In this document: positions 26,040 to 34,879 of the stretch, in pieces
Position numbering within the stretch: position 1 is the stretch's first letter
Layout: each line of letters starts with the position of its first letter
From: Planotetraspora sp. A-T 1434
GTDB taxonomy: Bacteria; Actinomycetota; Actinomycetes; Streptosporangiales; Streptosporangiaceae
Length of the DNA stretch: 64,000 bases
Reading direction: 5' to 3'
NCBI RefSeq assembly: GCF_025420585.1
Contig: NZ_JAOEGB010000001.1
Location: 62,001-126,000 of the forward strand
Made by a program: the position numbers and the translations under genes
Notes under the pieces: generated by a model
What the model was told of the DNA's origin: nothing
The model's database searches: none
The model's input: only the letters and a program-made list of their open reading frames with translations

Positions 26040-27652
26040 CGGAGCTCATGACAAGGCTCATGACAAGGCTCATGACAAGGCTCACCGCTCCGCCTGCCGT
26101 ACGGAATCGTGCGGTACGGCTCGGCGTACCGGGGCGCCCTTGGCGGCGCATGGGGTCCGGCCCGCCCGGGCCGAGTGTCACCGTTGTCGTGCCGGGCGTC
26201 CTCGCGCTCGCCGCCGGGCTGTGGAACCTGAGCGGCCCGCCCCTCTGGCGGGACGAGGCCGCCACGATCAGTGCCGCCACCCGGACGCTGCCCCAGCTGC
26301 TGCACCTGCTCCACACGGTCGACCTCGTTCACGGCGTCTACTACGTGCTGATGCACGTGTTCGTCGCGGTGTTCGGGACCGGTGACGTGGCGTTGCGGCT
26401 GCCGTCCGTCCTGGCCGGGGTGGCGTCGGCCGCCGGAGTGGGCGTCCTCGGGCGCGCGCTCGGCAACCCCAGAGCCGGTCTGTACGGCGGGGCATTGCTG
26501 GCGGTGATGCCGGTCTTCTCCCGCTACGTGCAGGAGGCCCGGCCATACCCGTTGGCGATGGCCATGACAGTCGGCGTGTCGCTGCTGCTCCTGCGGGCCC
26601 TGCGAGAGCCGTCCCGGATGGCCTTCGCGGTGTACGGCATGGCCCTGGCCGGGCTGGCCTACGTCAACCTGTTCGCCTTCCTGGTCGCCGGCGCCCACGG
26701 GATCTACGTCGTGTGGTCGCGGGGGCCGGTCCTGAAGTGGTTGGGAGCCGTCGCGATGGCGCTGGCCGCCGTGGCGCCCTTCGCGGCGCTCACGTCCGCG
26801 CAGAGCGCCCAGGTCTCCTGGATTCGCTCGCCCGGCGCCGGTGACGTGGGCATGCTCGTGGTCCAGCTCTTCGGCGACCTCGGCGCGACGAGCCCGGCCT
26901 GGCTGGGGGTGGCCCCACTCGCGGGGGGCCTCGCGCTGCTCGCCATCAGCCGGCATGCGCCGCGAGGCGGGCGGGACCGGCGGGACCGGCGAGAATCGCA
27001 GGAAGGGCGAGAATCGCGGGAATGGCGGGGCGGGCGCGGGGAAAGGCTCGTCGGGCTGGCGCTGCCGTTGGCCATCGTGCCGCCACTGGCGCTGCTCACG
27101 GTCTCGTGGGTGGACCATCCGATCTACGTCTTCCGTTACGTCTTCTGCTGCGTGCCCGCCGCGGCTCTGCTCGCGGGTGCCGGGCTGGCCGCGCTTCCCC
27201 GCCGAGCGGCCCTCGCTCTCCTGGTGGCGGGGCTCGGACTGTCGATTCCCGGCCATCTCCTCACCCGGGGGCCGGACGGGCGGCAGGACGATCCCGGTCC
27301 GGTCGCGGCGGTGCTCGCCGCCGGCGCGAAGCGCGGCGATGCCGTGCTGTTCGTTCCGGACAAGGCCAGGAAGTACGAGCTGGTCTACCCCGAGATCTTC
27401 GGACGCCTCGATGACGTCGCTCTCAAGCGGTCACCCCAGCGCGACGGCAGTTTCGGCGGACGCGACGTGGGTCCCCTCGTGCTGGCCACCCGGCTTGCCG
27501 GGGTTCGCACGCTCTGGGTGGTCGGCCACACCGGCAAGGTGGCGACTGCGAGCAAGCGGCTGAACCTCGTCCGCGGCTCGTTCGTCCCCACGGGCCGATG
27601 GACCTCCCGTGGCATGTTCGTGGCCCGCTACGAAGCCCCCGTCGCCCGCTGA
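26036..27652 (+). CDS. GT39/PMT-like membrane glycosyltransferase
   Basis: About 538 residues with roughly ten membrane helices. The first outside loop carries LWRDEAATISAATRTLPQLLHLLHTVDLVHGVYYVLMH, the acidic DE site and downstream pattern of lipid-linked glycosyltransferases of the PMT/ArnT superfamily, which move sugars from polyprenyl carriers to an outer acceptor. A charged cytoplasmic linker (RGGRDRRDRRESQEG...) splits the helices, and a ~100-residue soluble tail ends the protein. Three tandem 12-bp ATGACAAGGCTC repeats at the 5' end give four possible ATG starts in a row. Confidence 0.75.
   Translation: MTELMTRLMTRLMTRLTAPPAVRNRAVRLGVPGRPWRRMGSGPPGPSVTVVVPGVLALAAGLWNLSGPPLWRDEAATISAATRTLPQLLHLLHTVDLVHGVYYVLMHVFVAVFGTGDVALRLPSVLAGVASAAGVGVLGRALGNPRAGLYGGALLAVMPVFSRYVQEARPYPLAMAMTVGVSLLLLRALREPSRMAFAVYGMALAGLAYVNLFAFLVAGAHGIYVVWSRGPVLKWLGAVAMALAAVAPFAALTSAQSAQVSWIRSPGAGDVGMLVVQLFGDLGATSPAWLGVAPLAGGLALLAISRHAPRGGRDRRDRRESQEGRESREWRGGRGERLVGLALPLAIVPPLALLTVSWVDHPIYVFRYVFCCVPAAALLAGAGLAALPRRAALALLVAGLGLSIPGHLLTRGPDGRQDDPGPVAAVLAAGAKRGDAVLFVPDKARKYELVYPEIFGRLDDVALKRSPQRDGSFGGRDVGPLVLATRLAGVRTLWVVGHTGKVATASKRLNLVRGSFVPTGRWTSRGMFVARYEAPVAR
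26048..26083 (+). repeat. Tandem 12-bp repeat at the start of the GT39-like gene
   Basis: ATGACAAGGCTC occurs three times head to tail (26048, 26060, 26072), encoding MTRL three times after MTEL. Every unit begins with an in-frame ATG, so unit loss or gain would change the N-terminus but not the frame. Confidence 0.85.
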
Positions 27653-27678
27653 GAGACCTCATCCGCTGATGGGCCGCC

Positions 27679-27748
27679 GACAAGCCGATCGCCGCTGACA
27701 AGCCGATCGCCGCCGATAAGCCGATCGCCGCCGATAAGCCGATCGCGG
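27679..27748. repeat. 18-bp tandem repeat, about four units
   Basis: Units GACAAGCCGATCGCCGCT-like start at 27679, 27697, 27715 and 27733 (the last 16 bp). They sit in the 145-bp gap between the convergent GT39-like and Stealth genes. Confidence 0.8.
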
Positions 27749-27797
27749 GCCGCCTCCCATGGGCGGCCCGCGAAGTCAGACGAGGTCGAACGGGGAA

Positions 27798-29396
27798 TCA
27801 GACGAGCTCGAACGGCGTCGGCGTCGGGTAGTAGGCCTCGAGGAAACGCGCCAGCAGCGCGTCCTGCTCGGCGGTGGTCGGGGCGGTGTCGTTGAGGCAG
27901 AAGGCGTCGTGCCTGCGGCGGGTGAGCATACGGCGGAGCTTGGCCGGCGTCTTGCGCAGCGACAGGTCGACGTAGGTGTAGTCCACCGTACCCGGCACGG
28001 CCCGGCCGCTCAGATAGCCGTAGTAGTGCGCCAGCGACGACACGACCGAGATGTCCGAGGACTTCCGGAAAGTGCTGCGCGAGGTCGCCTCGAACTCGGC
28101 CGAGAACCGCTCCTCCAGCTCGTACATCAGCGAGCGGCGCAGCGCGTACGGCACGTGCTTGAGCTTCTGCGTCAGCGTCCGGCCGGAGAGGTTCTCCAGC
28201 ATGCGCCGGTTGTTCATGCCGGCCGCGTGGACCGGCGACTCCTCCGACTCGGGCGCGCCGAACGGCACGTGCACCACACTCGGGAAGAACCGGGTGATCC
28301 CGTTCCCCTCGAAGAACGTCCGCGGCGACAGCGGGCGGCCCAGGAAGAAGTCGTCGTTCAGGTAGAGGAAGTGCTCCGCCAGGCCGTCGATGTGGTGGAG
28401 CTGCGTCTCGATGGCGTGCGAGTTGAAGACCGGCAGCACCGACGGATCGCTGAAGATCTCCTTGTGGTGGACCACGGTCACCATCGGGTGCGTCGTGTCC
28501 AGCCATGACGGCGTCTGACCGTCGGTCACGATCCAGACCCTGTTGACCCAGGGGGCGTACATCAGCAGCGAGCGCAGCGAGTAGCGCAGCTCGTCCCTGC
28601 TGGTGAACCGCGCCTCGGTCGTGGCCAGCTCGCTGAGCCCGCCGTTCGGGCCCTCGCCGGCTCCTCCGGAAAGCGCGCCGGAGAGGGCGAGGTCACGGCG
28701 GGCGCGCCAGGCGGGGTCGCCGCCGTCGACCCAGGTGTAGACCGCGTCGATCGGGAAGTCGATGTCGTCGACCAGCCGCCGGGTGAACTCCGGCCGTGTC
28801 GGGTATGTCCGCACACTCCGCGCGGCCGACACGAGCGTGTTGAAGAGCTGTTCGCCACCCTCGACCGTCTCGTCTCGAACCGGGACGACCTCGCACGCGA
28901 GGTTGGGCCGCGGCGCGACCAGGACGTCCTCCTCCCGCGACCAGAACTCCAGGTCACAGCCGTGCTCGGGACCGAGCGTCAGCGTCCGCGACGGGCTGGC
29001 GAACAGCAGCGCCACCCGCACGATCCTGGCGTCCTCCAGGAGCCCCGCCGCGCGTCGCAGCGGGCGCATCCGGCCCACGTCCGACGGCCGGGTCTTCGCG
29101 CCCTGCTTGCCGTACGGCTGCCGCGCCGCGAAAAGCGGGTGCCCGCCGGCGGCGAGCGCGGTGAGCGCCCGGAGGCGGTCGCCCTCCGCGACGGCCACGA
29201 CCGGCGGACGGCCCGGCATCGGGCGGACACAGAAGTACGGCACCGCGGCGCCGGAGAGCAACGAGCACACGAGGTCGAGCGTCTCGCGCTGCGCCTGCAG
29301 CGGGCTCGCGCCCTCGCGGATCAGAGCGGCCCGCGGCGTCGGCTCCCAAGACGGCAGCCGCCCCTGCAGCCGCCGGTACAGCGTAATAACCGGCAT
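27798..29396 (-). CDS. Stealth family polysaccharide phosphotransferase
   Basis: A 532-residue protein. All four Stealth regions are visible: CR1 IDAVYTWVDGGDPAW, CR2 RDELRYSLRSLLMYAPWVNRV...DGQTPSWL then FLYLNDDFFLG, CR3 GMNNRRMLENLSGRTLTQKLKHVPYALRR, and CR4 FCLNDTAPTTAEQD. The family transfers hexose-1-phosphate from UDP-sugars to build phosphodiester-linked surface polymers. The N-terminal ~200 residues, as in other actinobacterial members, are not recognised. ATG at 29396 has a GGGGGGAG ribosome site. It is divergent from a CDP-alcohol phosphatidyltransferase, pointing to a surface polymer locus. Confidence 0.92.
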   Translation of the reverse strand: MPVITLYRRLQGRLPSWEPTPRAALIREGASPLQAQRETLDLVCSLLSGAAVPYFCVRPMPGRPPVVAVAEGDRLRALTALAAGGHPLFAARQPYGKQGAKTRPSDVGRMRPLRRAAGLLEDARIVRVALLFASPSRTLTLGPEHGCDLEFWSREEDVLVAPRPNLACEVVPVRDETVEGGEQLFNTLVSAARSVRTYPTRPEFTRRLVDDIDFPIDAVYTWVDGGDPAWRARRDLALSGALSGGAGEGPNGGLSELATTEARFTSRDELRYSLRSLLMYAPWVNRVWIVTDGQTPSWLDTTHPMVTVVHHKEIFSDPSVLPVFNSHAIETQLHHIDGLAEHFLYLNDDFFLGRPLSPRTFFEGNGITRFFPSVVHVPFGAPESEESPVHAAGMNNRRMLENLSGRTLTQKLKHVPYALRRSLMYELEERFSAEFEATSRSTFRKSSDISVVSSLAHYYGYLSGRAVPGTVDYTYVDLSLRKTPAKLRRMLTRRRHDAFCLNDTAPTTAEQDALLARFLEAYYPTPTPFELV

Positions 29397-29551
29397 TGAT
29401 CTCCCCCCGGATACGGACTGTAACGGATCGCAACCCCGATTGGCGGACGGTTTACCCAGGTGGGGGACATAGTCAAGAACTGGCAACGAGATGCCCAGCC
29501 TGTTCCCGAACTGCACGTGAACGCCTACCCGCTGTAGTCATTCTTACCTGC

Positions 29552-30421
29552 ATGGGGGGCTACACGCTGGATGACATCCTCGCGACTCGCAAGCCGCGGG
29601 ACTCGTGGTGGACCGTTTTCATGGTCGACCCGCTCGCCTGCCGGCTCGCGCTGCTCGTCGCCAACCACTCGTCGCTCACGCCCAACGGTCTGACCCGGCT
29701 GTCGATGCTGGTCGGCCTCGGGGCGGCGGTCTCCTTCGCGGAGGGCGCCCTGATCCTCGGCGCGGCGCTGTTCTACCTCAGCTTCACCGTCGACTGCATG
29801 GACGGGAAGATCGCCCGGCTCAAGGGCACCGGCACACCGTTCGGCCTCTGGCTCGACTACGTCGGCGACCGGATCCGGGTGGTGTGCTGCGCGTTCGGGA
29901 TCGGCTTCGGGGAGTACGTCCAGGACGGCGACATCGAGTTCCTGCTCGCCGCCATGGGCGTCGTCCTGCTCGACCTGTTCCGCTACATCAACGGGCCGCA
30001 GCTCAAGCGCGTCAAGGAGGCGACCCGGGTGCTCGCCCACGCTCGGATGAAGGCCGACTGCGTGTTCGTGGAGGACGTCCTGCGCGCGCGGCCGCGCACC
30101 GACGTGGGGGAGCTGGCCGTGGGGGACGGCCGGACGCTCGTGGACCTGCAGAAGGAGTTCCACGCGCGGTTTCCCTGGTACGACCGGTTCCGCGTCTTCC
30201 TTGTAGGGCGCCGCATCCGGACGCACGTGGTCAGCGGAATCGAGTTCCACGCCGCGGTGTTCGTGGTCGGCCCGCTGCTCGGATCGCGGGCGTGGGTGCC
30301 GGTGTCGGCCGGCGCGGGGGCGCTGCTGCTGGCGTTCGAGATGAGCCTCGTCTACCGCGTCTGGCTGGCGGCCCGCCAGGTCCCGCGGGACACACCGGAG
30401 AGGAACAGGATTCTTGTCTGA
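29552..30421 (+). CDS. CDP-alcohol phosphatidyltransferase family protein
   Basis: 289 residues with several membrane helices. The family signature D-G-x2-A-R-x8-G-x3-D-x3-D is intact (CMDGKIARLKGTGTPFG, then WLDYVGDR). Members transfer a CDP-linked alcohol to a hydroxyl acceptor, making phospholipids or polyol-phosphate polymers. Position between a Stealth enzyme and a sulfotransferase suggests a surface glycopolymer or glycolipid precursor rather than bulk phospholipid. ATG at 29552 starts MGGYTLDDILATRKPRDSWW and lacks a clear ribosome site. The end is close to the sulfotransferase gene (118 bp). Confidence 0.88.
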   Translation: MGGYTLDDILATRKPRDSWWTVFMVDPLACRLALLVANHSSLTPNGLTRLSMLVGLGAAVSFAEGALILGAALFYLSFTVDCMDGKIARLKGTGTPFGLWLDYVGDRIRVVCCAFGIGFGEYVQDGDIEFLLAAMGVVLLDLFRYINGPQLKRVKEATRVLAHARMKADCVFVEDVLRARPRTDVGELAVGDGRTLVDLQKEFHARFPWYDRFRVFLVGRRIRTHVVSGIEFHAAVFVVGPLLGSRAWVPVSAGAGALLLAFEMSLVYRVWLAARQVPRDTPERNRILV

Positions 30422-30539
30422 TCGGCCTGCCACCGCGCCCGCCGGGGGCCCACGCCCGGTGCGCGAGCGGTCGGCCGCCCACGCGGGGGCGGCCGACGCC
30501 CGCCACGCGTCGTCATCTCATCACGGGGGGATTGATTTC

Positions 30540-31580
30540 ATGCAGTCGGACAGGCCGGTCTTCGTCATCGGCTGCCCGCGTTCGGGCACCACCATGCTGC
30601 AGCTCATGCTGCACTCGCACCCGCGCATCGCCGTACCGCCGGAGACCCGGTTCCTGGTCCCGGCCTACTTCTCGCGCAGGATGTACGGCGACATGCGCCT
30701 GGCGGAGAACCGCCGCACGCTGGCCAACTGGATCGCCACCGGGCGGAACACCAAGTTCCGCGAGCTGGGCCTCGACGAGGCCGAGTTCGTCCAGTCGGCG
30801 ATGCTCGGCCCGGGCAGCTTCGGCTCGGTCGTCGGGATGGTCTTCAAGAGCTACGCCGAGCGGTTCGGCAAGCCGCGCTGGGGTGACAAGCGGCCCAGCT
30901 ACTACCGGCACGTCGAGATGATCATGCGGATGTTCCCCGACGCCCAGTTCATCAACCTGGTCAGGGACGGGCGCGACTGCGTCGCCTCCCTGAAGGAGAT
31001 GCCCTGGTACAAGCCGGACAGCGTGCACGCCATGGCCAACTGGGCCGAGGCGATCGACTTCGGCGAGCGCAACGCCCGCAAGCTGCCGGCGGACACCTTC
31101 TACCAGCTCCGCTACGAGGACCTGACGGCGGATCCGGAGACCGAGCTCAAGAAGCTGTGCGCCTTCATCGGCGAGGACTTCGACCCCGCCATGTGCGAGC
31201 CCCGGCACATCGCCGAGGTGGCGGTGCCCAAGCACAAGGTCTGGCACAACAACACGCACGGGGAGGTGACCACCGCCCACGCGGGCAGATGGTCCACCAG
31301 GCTGGAGCCCTGGGAGATCGCCCTCTGCGAGGAGGTGCTGGGCGACCGCCTCATCGCCAACGGCTACGAGCTGAGCGGAGCGCCCAGGGCCGAGCGTCAG
31401 CATGTGATCGCCTTCAAGGCGGCGGCCGGCAAGCGCCGTACCGCGCGGCTGCGGAAGTACAACCGGGACCGGTTCACCAGGCTGCGTGAGCCCGGCCCGC
31501 TGGCGGCTCTGCTGACCGAGGGCCAGCGCAGGCTCGCCGGCCTCCCCCAGCAGCGCAACCGCGAGTTGGTCATCCGCTGA
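30540..31580 (+). CDS. Sulfotransferase family protein
   Basis: 346 residues. The PAPS 5'-phosphosulfate loop VFVIGCPRSGTTMLQLML is at the N-terminus, and the 3'-phosphate site appears as FINLVRDGRDCVASL with YEDLTADPETELKKLCAFIGEDF later. It would sulfate a carbohydrate or lipid hydroxyl in the cytosol. ATG at 30540 follows ACGGGGGGA. With the two preceding surface-polymer genes it suggests a sulfated, phosphodiester-containing glycan. No PAPS-synthesis gene is in the window. Confidence 0.9.
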   Translation: MQSDRPVFVIGCPRSGTTMLQLMLHSHPRIAVPPETRFLVPAYFSRRMYGDMRLAENRRTLANWIATGRNTKFRELGLDEAEFVQSAMLGPGSFGSVVGMVFKSYAERFGKPRWGDKRPSYYRHVEMIMRMFPDAQFINLVRDGRDCVASLKEMPWYKPDSVHAMANWAEAIDFGERNARKLPADTFYQLRYEDLTADPETELKKLCAFIGEDFDPAMCEPRHIAEVAVPKHKVWHNNTHGEVTTAHAGRWSTRLEPWEIALCEEVLGDRLIANGYELSGAPRAERQHVIAFKAAAGKRRTARLRKYNRDRFTRLREPGPLAALLTEGQRRLAGLPQQRNRELVIR

Positions 31581-31596
31581 CCCCGACAAGCCGGGT

Positions 31597-31884
31597 GTGA
31601 CCATGCACACGTTCCTTGGTGCTGCCGATGAGGTGCGATCCCACTCATCGTGATCATGCGCAGATTCCCGGGGACGCTGTCCGAAGTGGCCTTCCTCGCT
31701 TCGTGATCATGTAGCTGCCAGATCATGAACGACGTAGGTCCAGGTAGCGCCGCCATCGCGGGAATGCGTGCATGGTCTCGAAGGGTGTGTGGCCTGCTTA
31801 CCGTGCCACCGTGGGAGTCTGTGCATGATCACGAGGGGAGTGTGCCGTGGTCCCGGCGTCATCGAGGAACCTCTGCATGATCAC
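31597..31884. repeat. Phased GTGATCATGCA array, locus C (3 forward + 3 inverted units)
   Basis: Forward units start at 31597 (GTGACCATGCA), 31650 and 31703; inverted units start at 31769 (degenerate TGCATGGTCTC), 31822 and 31874. Spacing is 52-53 bp within each block. It begins 16 bp after the sulfotransferase stop and ends 17 bp before the stop of the convergent small membrane-protein gene, filling the whole gap. Confidence 0.87.
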
Positions 31885-31900
31885 GCGCAAGGGGAGGGGG

Positions 31901-32128
31901 CTATCGTCGGAGGGCCTTGGCGATGATGGCCACGAAGGCCGCGAAGCCGAGGCCCCCGACCAGCACGGGGGCCATGATCACTGCGTCGGGAGGCGGGCCG
32001 GTCAAGTAGCGGACCCCGATGCCGACGAACAGCAGACCGCACAGCAGGGCCATCCAGTTGGTCCGGTGCGCCTGGCGAGGCCGCTCGGGACGGCGGTCGG
32101 GACCGTTGGACAGTTGATCAGGCCGCAC
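31901..32128 (-). CDS. Small two-helix membrane protein downstream of the PspC gene
   Basis: 75 residues: a basic N-terminus (RRPERPRQAHR) and two hydrophobic stretches (WMALLCGLLFVGIGVRYL; VIMAPVLVGGLGFAAFVAIIA). The GTG start at 32128 overlaps the PspC gene's end by 11 bp, so it is probably translated from the same message. I recognise no family name; it may be an accessory of the PspC envelope-stress protein. Confidence 0.7.
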   Translation of the reverse strand: MRPDQLSNGPDRRPERPRQAHRTNWMALLCGLLFVGIGVRYLTGPPPDAVIMAPVLVGGLGFAAFVAIIAKALRR

Positions 32129-33848
32129 GGCGCACCTCCACGTCCCCGATCCCGGCCTTCACGTGCAACTCGATCGTCGGCACGTCACCCGAGCCCATGA
32201 CCTCCGGCTCCAGGGTGCGCTCGAAAGTGACGTCCGCGCCGTCCTCCACCTTGTGGTCGATTTTGACCTCGCCCAGCTTCGTGTAGCCGTGCACCTCGAC
32301 GCGGGCGGTCGACGGCACGATGACCGTGATCTGCCCGACCGACACCGACGCGTTGAACCTGACCCGGCTCCCCGGCGCGAGGGCGTAGTCGCTCAGGTCG
32401 AGTCTGCCCTCGCCCATCCCGAGGACGTAGTCCGTGCTCGCCTGGGCGCTGCTCACCGGCCGCCAGACGAAGCTGCCGATCTTCTTCGGAATTCCGTTCA
32501 CCGACGACCCCGCGACAAGGACGAGCGACACGATGGTGCCGGCGGCGACGAGTGCCGCGCCCCGGCCGAACCATGTCGCGACCAGCAGTCCCGCGCCGAT
32601 CGTGACAAGAACCGCTCCGCCGATCACCGGCAGGCTGACCGCACCGGCGCCCGACCGCTGAACCGTAACCATGACCCCTCCAACGATCAGCGCCAGGCAG
32701 ATGGTGAGTCCGCCGATGAACGACCTGGGCCGCTTCGCCTTCCTCGGCCGCGGCGGCCGGGGCGGCGCCGGAGGCGGCGACGGCTGGTACGACTCTTGGT
32801 GCCGGTACGGCTCACGCGCGGTGTACGGGCCGTGCGGTGCGAAGGGCTCGCCGGAGGAGTAGCCGTAGGTGCTGTCGCGGGCCTCTCTCGCGAGGTCCGA
32901 CAGCCTCCGGTAGCCCGCGGCGGCCGGCGGCCCGGCGGGCATCGCGGTGGTGCCGGCTGTGGTCCTCCCCGTTGCGCCCGACGCGCCCTGGTCCGCCGAC
33001 GCGCCCATGTCCGACGCCGCGCCCAGGGGACCAGAGGCCCTCTCCGCGCCCGCGGCATCTGAACCCGCCATGGCCGCCAAATCCCCCGCCACGGCCGCAC
33101 TCTCCGCGCCCGCCGGACCTGCTGCGCCCGCCGGACCTGCTGCGCCCGCCGGACCCGCAGCGTCATCTGTGCTGACGGGAACCGACGGCATTTCCCGCGT
33201 GCCTGCCGTACTCGCCGGATGGGACGGTGCGGCGGGGCCCTGCTCGGCGGGCACGCCGTACGGCGTCCGCGGGTCGGTCCTGGCGAACGGCGGGTCGGTC
33301 GTGGTGAACGGCGCCGGCGGGGGAGGCGAGGTGAAGGCCGTAGTGGCGGGGGTGCGCGTCATGCCACGCCGCCCGGTCGCCCGCTCGGGGACCGACTTGG
33401 CCATCATCAGCAGGTCGACACCCCGTGCGTGCGCCGCCAGAAGCACGATGGCCAGCAGGGTGCCGACGACGATCGTGCCCCTGCTGATCCCGCCCGACGC
33501 GACGTTGATGATCAGACCGAACGCGAAGACCGCCGCCATGAGGGCGAGCACGGTCTCGGCGTCGAACATCCGGCGGGTCCACTGCTCCAGATATCCGGGG
33601 CCCCCGCCGGGCTGCCGCATGAGGAGGAAGGCCGCGACGTACAGCATGATCCCGATGCCGGACGCGAGGACCAGGACGGCGAAGCCCACCCGGAACAGGA
33701 CCGGGTCCATGCCCGTGTACCTGCCGAGACCAGCGCACACTCCGGTGAGCATGCGGCCGGAGCGGCTGCGGCTCAGCACGCGCTCGGGCTCCCCTCCAGG
33801 GGCGGCTCCGGCGGCGTCGTCTGCGGTGGTGGGTGGTGCCTCGGTCAT
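32118..33848 (-). CDS. PspC domain membrane protein
   Basis: 576 residues. The PspC domain is near residues 25-85 (LSRSRSGRMLTGVCAGLGRYTGMDPVLFRVGFAVLVLASGIGIMLY). Further helices, a long Ala/Gly/Pro-rich cytoplasmic linker, more helices and a C-terminal LiaF-like beta domain (RVRFNASVSVGQITVIVPSTARVEVHGYTKLGEVKI) follow. PspC/LiaF proteins report membrane stress to partner kinases. The gene is 3.2 kb from, and divergent from, a kinase with its own PspC domain. ATG 33848 with AGGA upstream is preferred over GTG 33878. A short 18-bp tandem repeat (33106-33156) encodes GPAGAA copies. Confidence 0.88.
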   Translation of the reverse strand: MTEAPPTTADDAAGAAPGGEPERVLSRSRSGRMLTGVCAGLGRYTGMDPVLFRVGFAVLVLASGIGIMLYVAAFLLMRQPGGGPGYLEQWTRRMFDAETVLALMAAVFAFGLIINVASGGISRGTIVVGTLLAIVLLAAHARGVDLLMMAKSVPERATGRRGMTRTPATTAFTSPPPPAPFTTTDPPFARTDPRTPYGVPAEQGPAAPSHPASTAGTREMPSVPVSTDDAAGPAGAAGPAGAAGPAGAESAAVAGDLAAMAGSDAAGAERASGPLGAASDMGASADQGASGATGRTTAGTTAMPAGPPAAAGYRRLSDLAREARDSTYGYSSGEPFAPHGPYTAREPYRHQESYQPSPPPAPPRPPRPRKAKRPRSFIGGLTICLALIVGGVMVTVQRSGAGAVSLPVIGGAVLVTIGAGLLVATWFGRGAALVAAGTIVSLVLVAGSSVNGIPKKIGSFVWRPVSSAQASTDYVLGMGEGRLDLSDYALAPGSRVRFNASVSVGQITVIVPSTARVEVHGYTKLGEVKIDHKVEDGADVTFERTLEPEVMGSGDVPTIELHVKAGIGDVEVRRAA

Positions 33849-34171
33849 GGTCCCATCCTGGCGGTCCGCGCCGCTCACCCACTATCGGGGGAACCCCTGA
33901 CTCACCCCCGAACCGTCGGGGTCGGCATCAGGGCACTGTCGCGGCCTGGCCGGAGAGCCCTCGGGGAGGTACACAGGAAGAAGAGCGGCGGTCCTGGGGT
34001 GATGCGCGTCGGGGCGCGTGGCGATGGCTTCCCCGGTGTGTGCTTGCGTGCACGTCGCCGTTCTAAGGAACCTCTAAAGTTGGCCGAAACCACACTTGAG
34101 GCCGCGATGTTTGTGTTGTCGCCACGGCGCCGGTTCTCGTCCGGCGCGCTCAGTGGACGAAAGGCATCACG
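33849..34171. other. Divergent gap between PspC and secreted-repeat genes
   Basis: A 323-bp gap between divergent genes; both promoters should be here. I see no repeats or RNA structure. AT-richer stretches at about 34060-34110 (TTCTAAGGAACCTCTAAAG) may mark the promoter of the secreted protein. Confidence 0.4.
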
Positions 34172-34825
34172 ATGATGAAACGCACACGGCTGGTGGTGGC
34201 CACGGCAACGCTCGCCGCGCTGGCCGCGATCGGTACGACGTCGGCGGCGGCGTCCGGTTCGGCCCCGACACCGGGCGCCGGGAAGTGCGGTTCCGCGACG
34301 GTCGATCCGGACGGGAAACCCACGGGGGCCGCGGATGCCGGCTTCGCCGCGGTCGCGGCGAAGCTGGGGGTGACGACCGACCGGCTCGATGCCGCGCTGG
34401 TCGCGGCCAAGACGTCGCCGGCCACCTCGACCGGCGATACACCGGACGCCTTCGTCGCGGCGGTCGCGGCCAACCTGGGGCTGCCGGTCTCGCAGGTCCA
34501 GGACGCTCTGGGACCGCTGGTCGCCAAGCCCGCGCCGGGTGACGACCACGGCAAGCAGGACAGCAAGGACAGGAAGGGCGTGGACGGCCCGCAAGACTCG
34601 CCGTTCACCACGGACGCCGCGGCGGCGTCTGTGGCCGCGGCGCTCGGCGTCGGTCAAGCTGAGGCGAAGGCCGCTCTGACCGCTGTGGTGGCGTTGGGAT
34701 CGGCTTCCGGCGGAGTCGATCCGACGTCCAAGGCCTTCGGCGACATCGCCGCCTCGCTCGGGGTCAGCTCCGACCGGCTCACCAGCGCGTTGGCGGATCT
34801 GAAGCGGTCGCTGGCCAACGGCTGA
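34172..34825 (+). CDS. Secreted alanine-rich helical-repeat protein
   Basis: 217 residues with a signal peptide (MMKRTRLVVATATLAALAAI, cleavage near residues 26-30). Four similar ~23-residue segments of the form F-x-A-V/I-A-x-x-L-G-V-x-x-x-x-L-x-x-A-L occur near residues 58, 94, 149 and 189, separated by charged linkers (HGKQDSKDRKG). I know no family name, although similar repeats occur in actinobacterial secreted proteins. It stands 54 bp before a two-component operon and may be its target or ligand; this is inferred from position only. ATG 34172 or 34175. Confidence 0.75.
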   Translation: MMKRTRLVVATATLAALAAIGTTSAAASGSAPTPGAGKCGSATVDPDGKPTGAADAGFAAVAAKLGVTTDRLDAALVAAKTSPATSTGDTPDAFVAAVAANLGLPVSQVQDALGPLVAKPAPGDDHGKQDSKDRKGVDGPQDSPFTTDAAAASVAAALGVGQAEAKAALTAVVALGSASGGVDPTSKAFGDIAASLGVSSDRLTSALADLKRSLANG

Positions 34826-34879
34826 CAGCCGCCGCGTCTCACAGCACAGCTTCAGGAGCGACGATGAGGATGGGCGACC

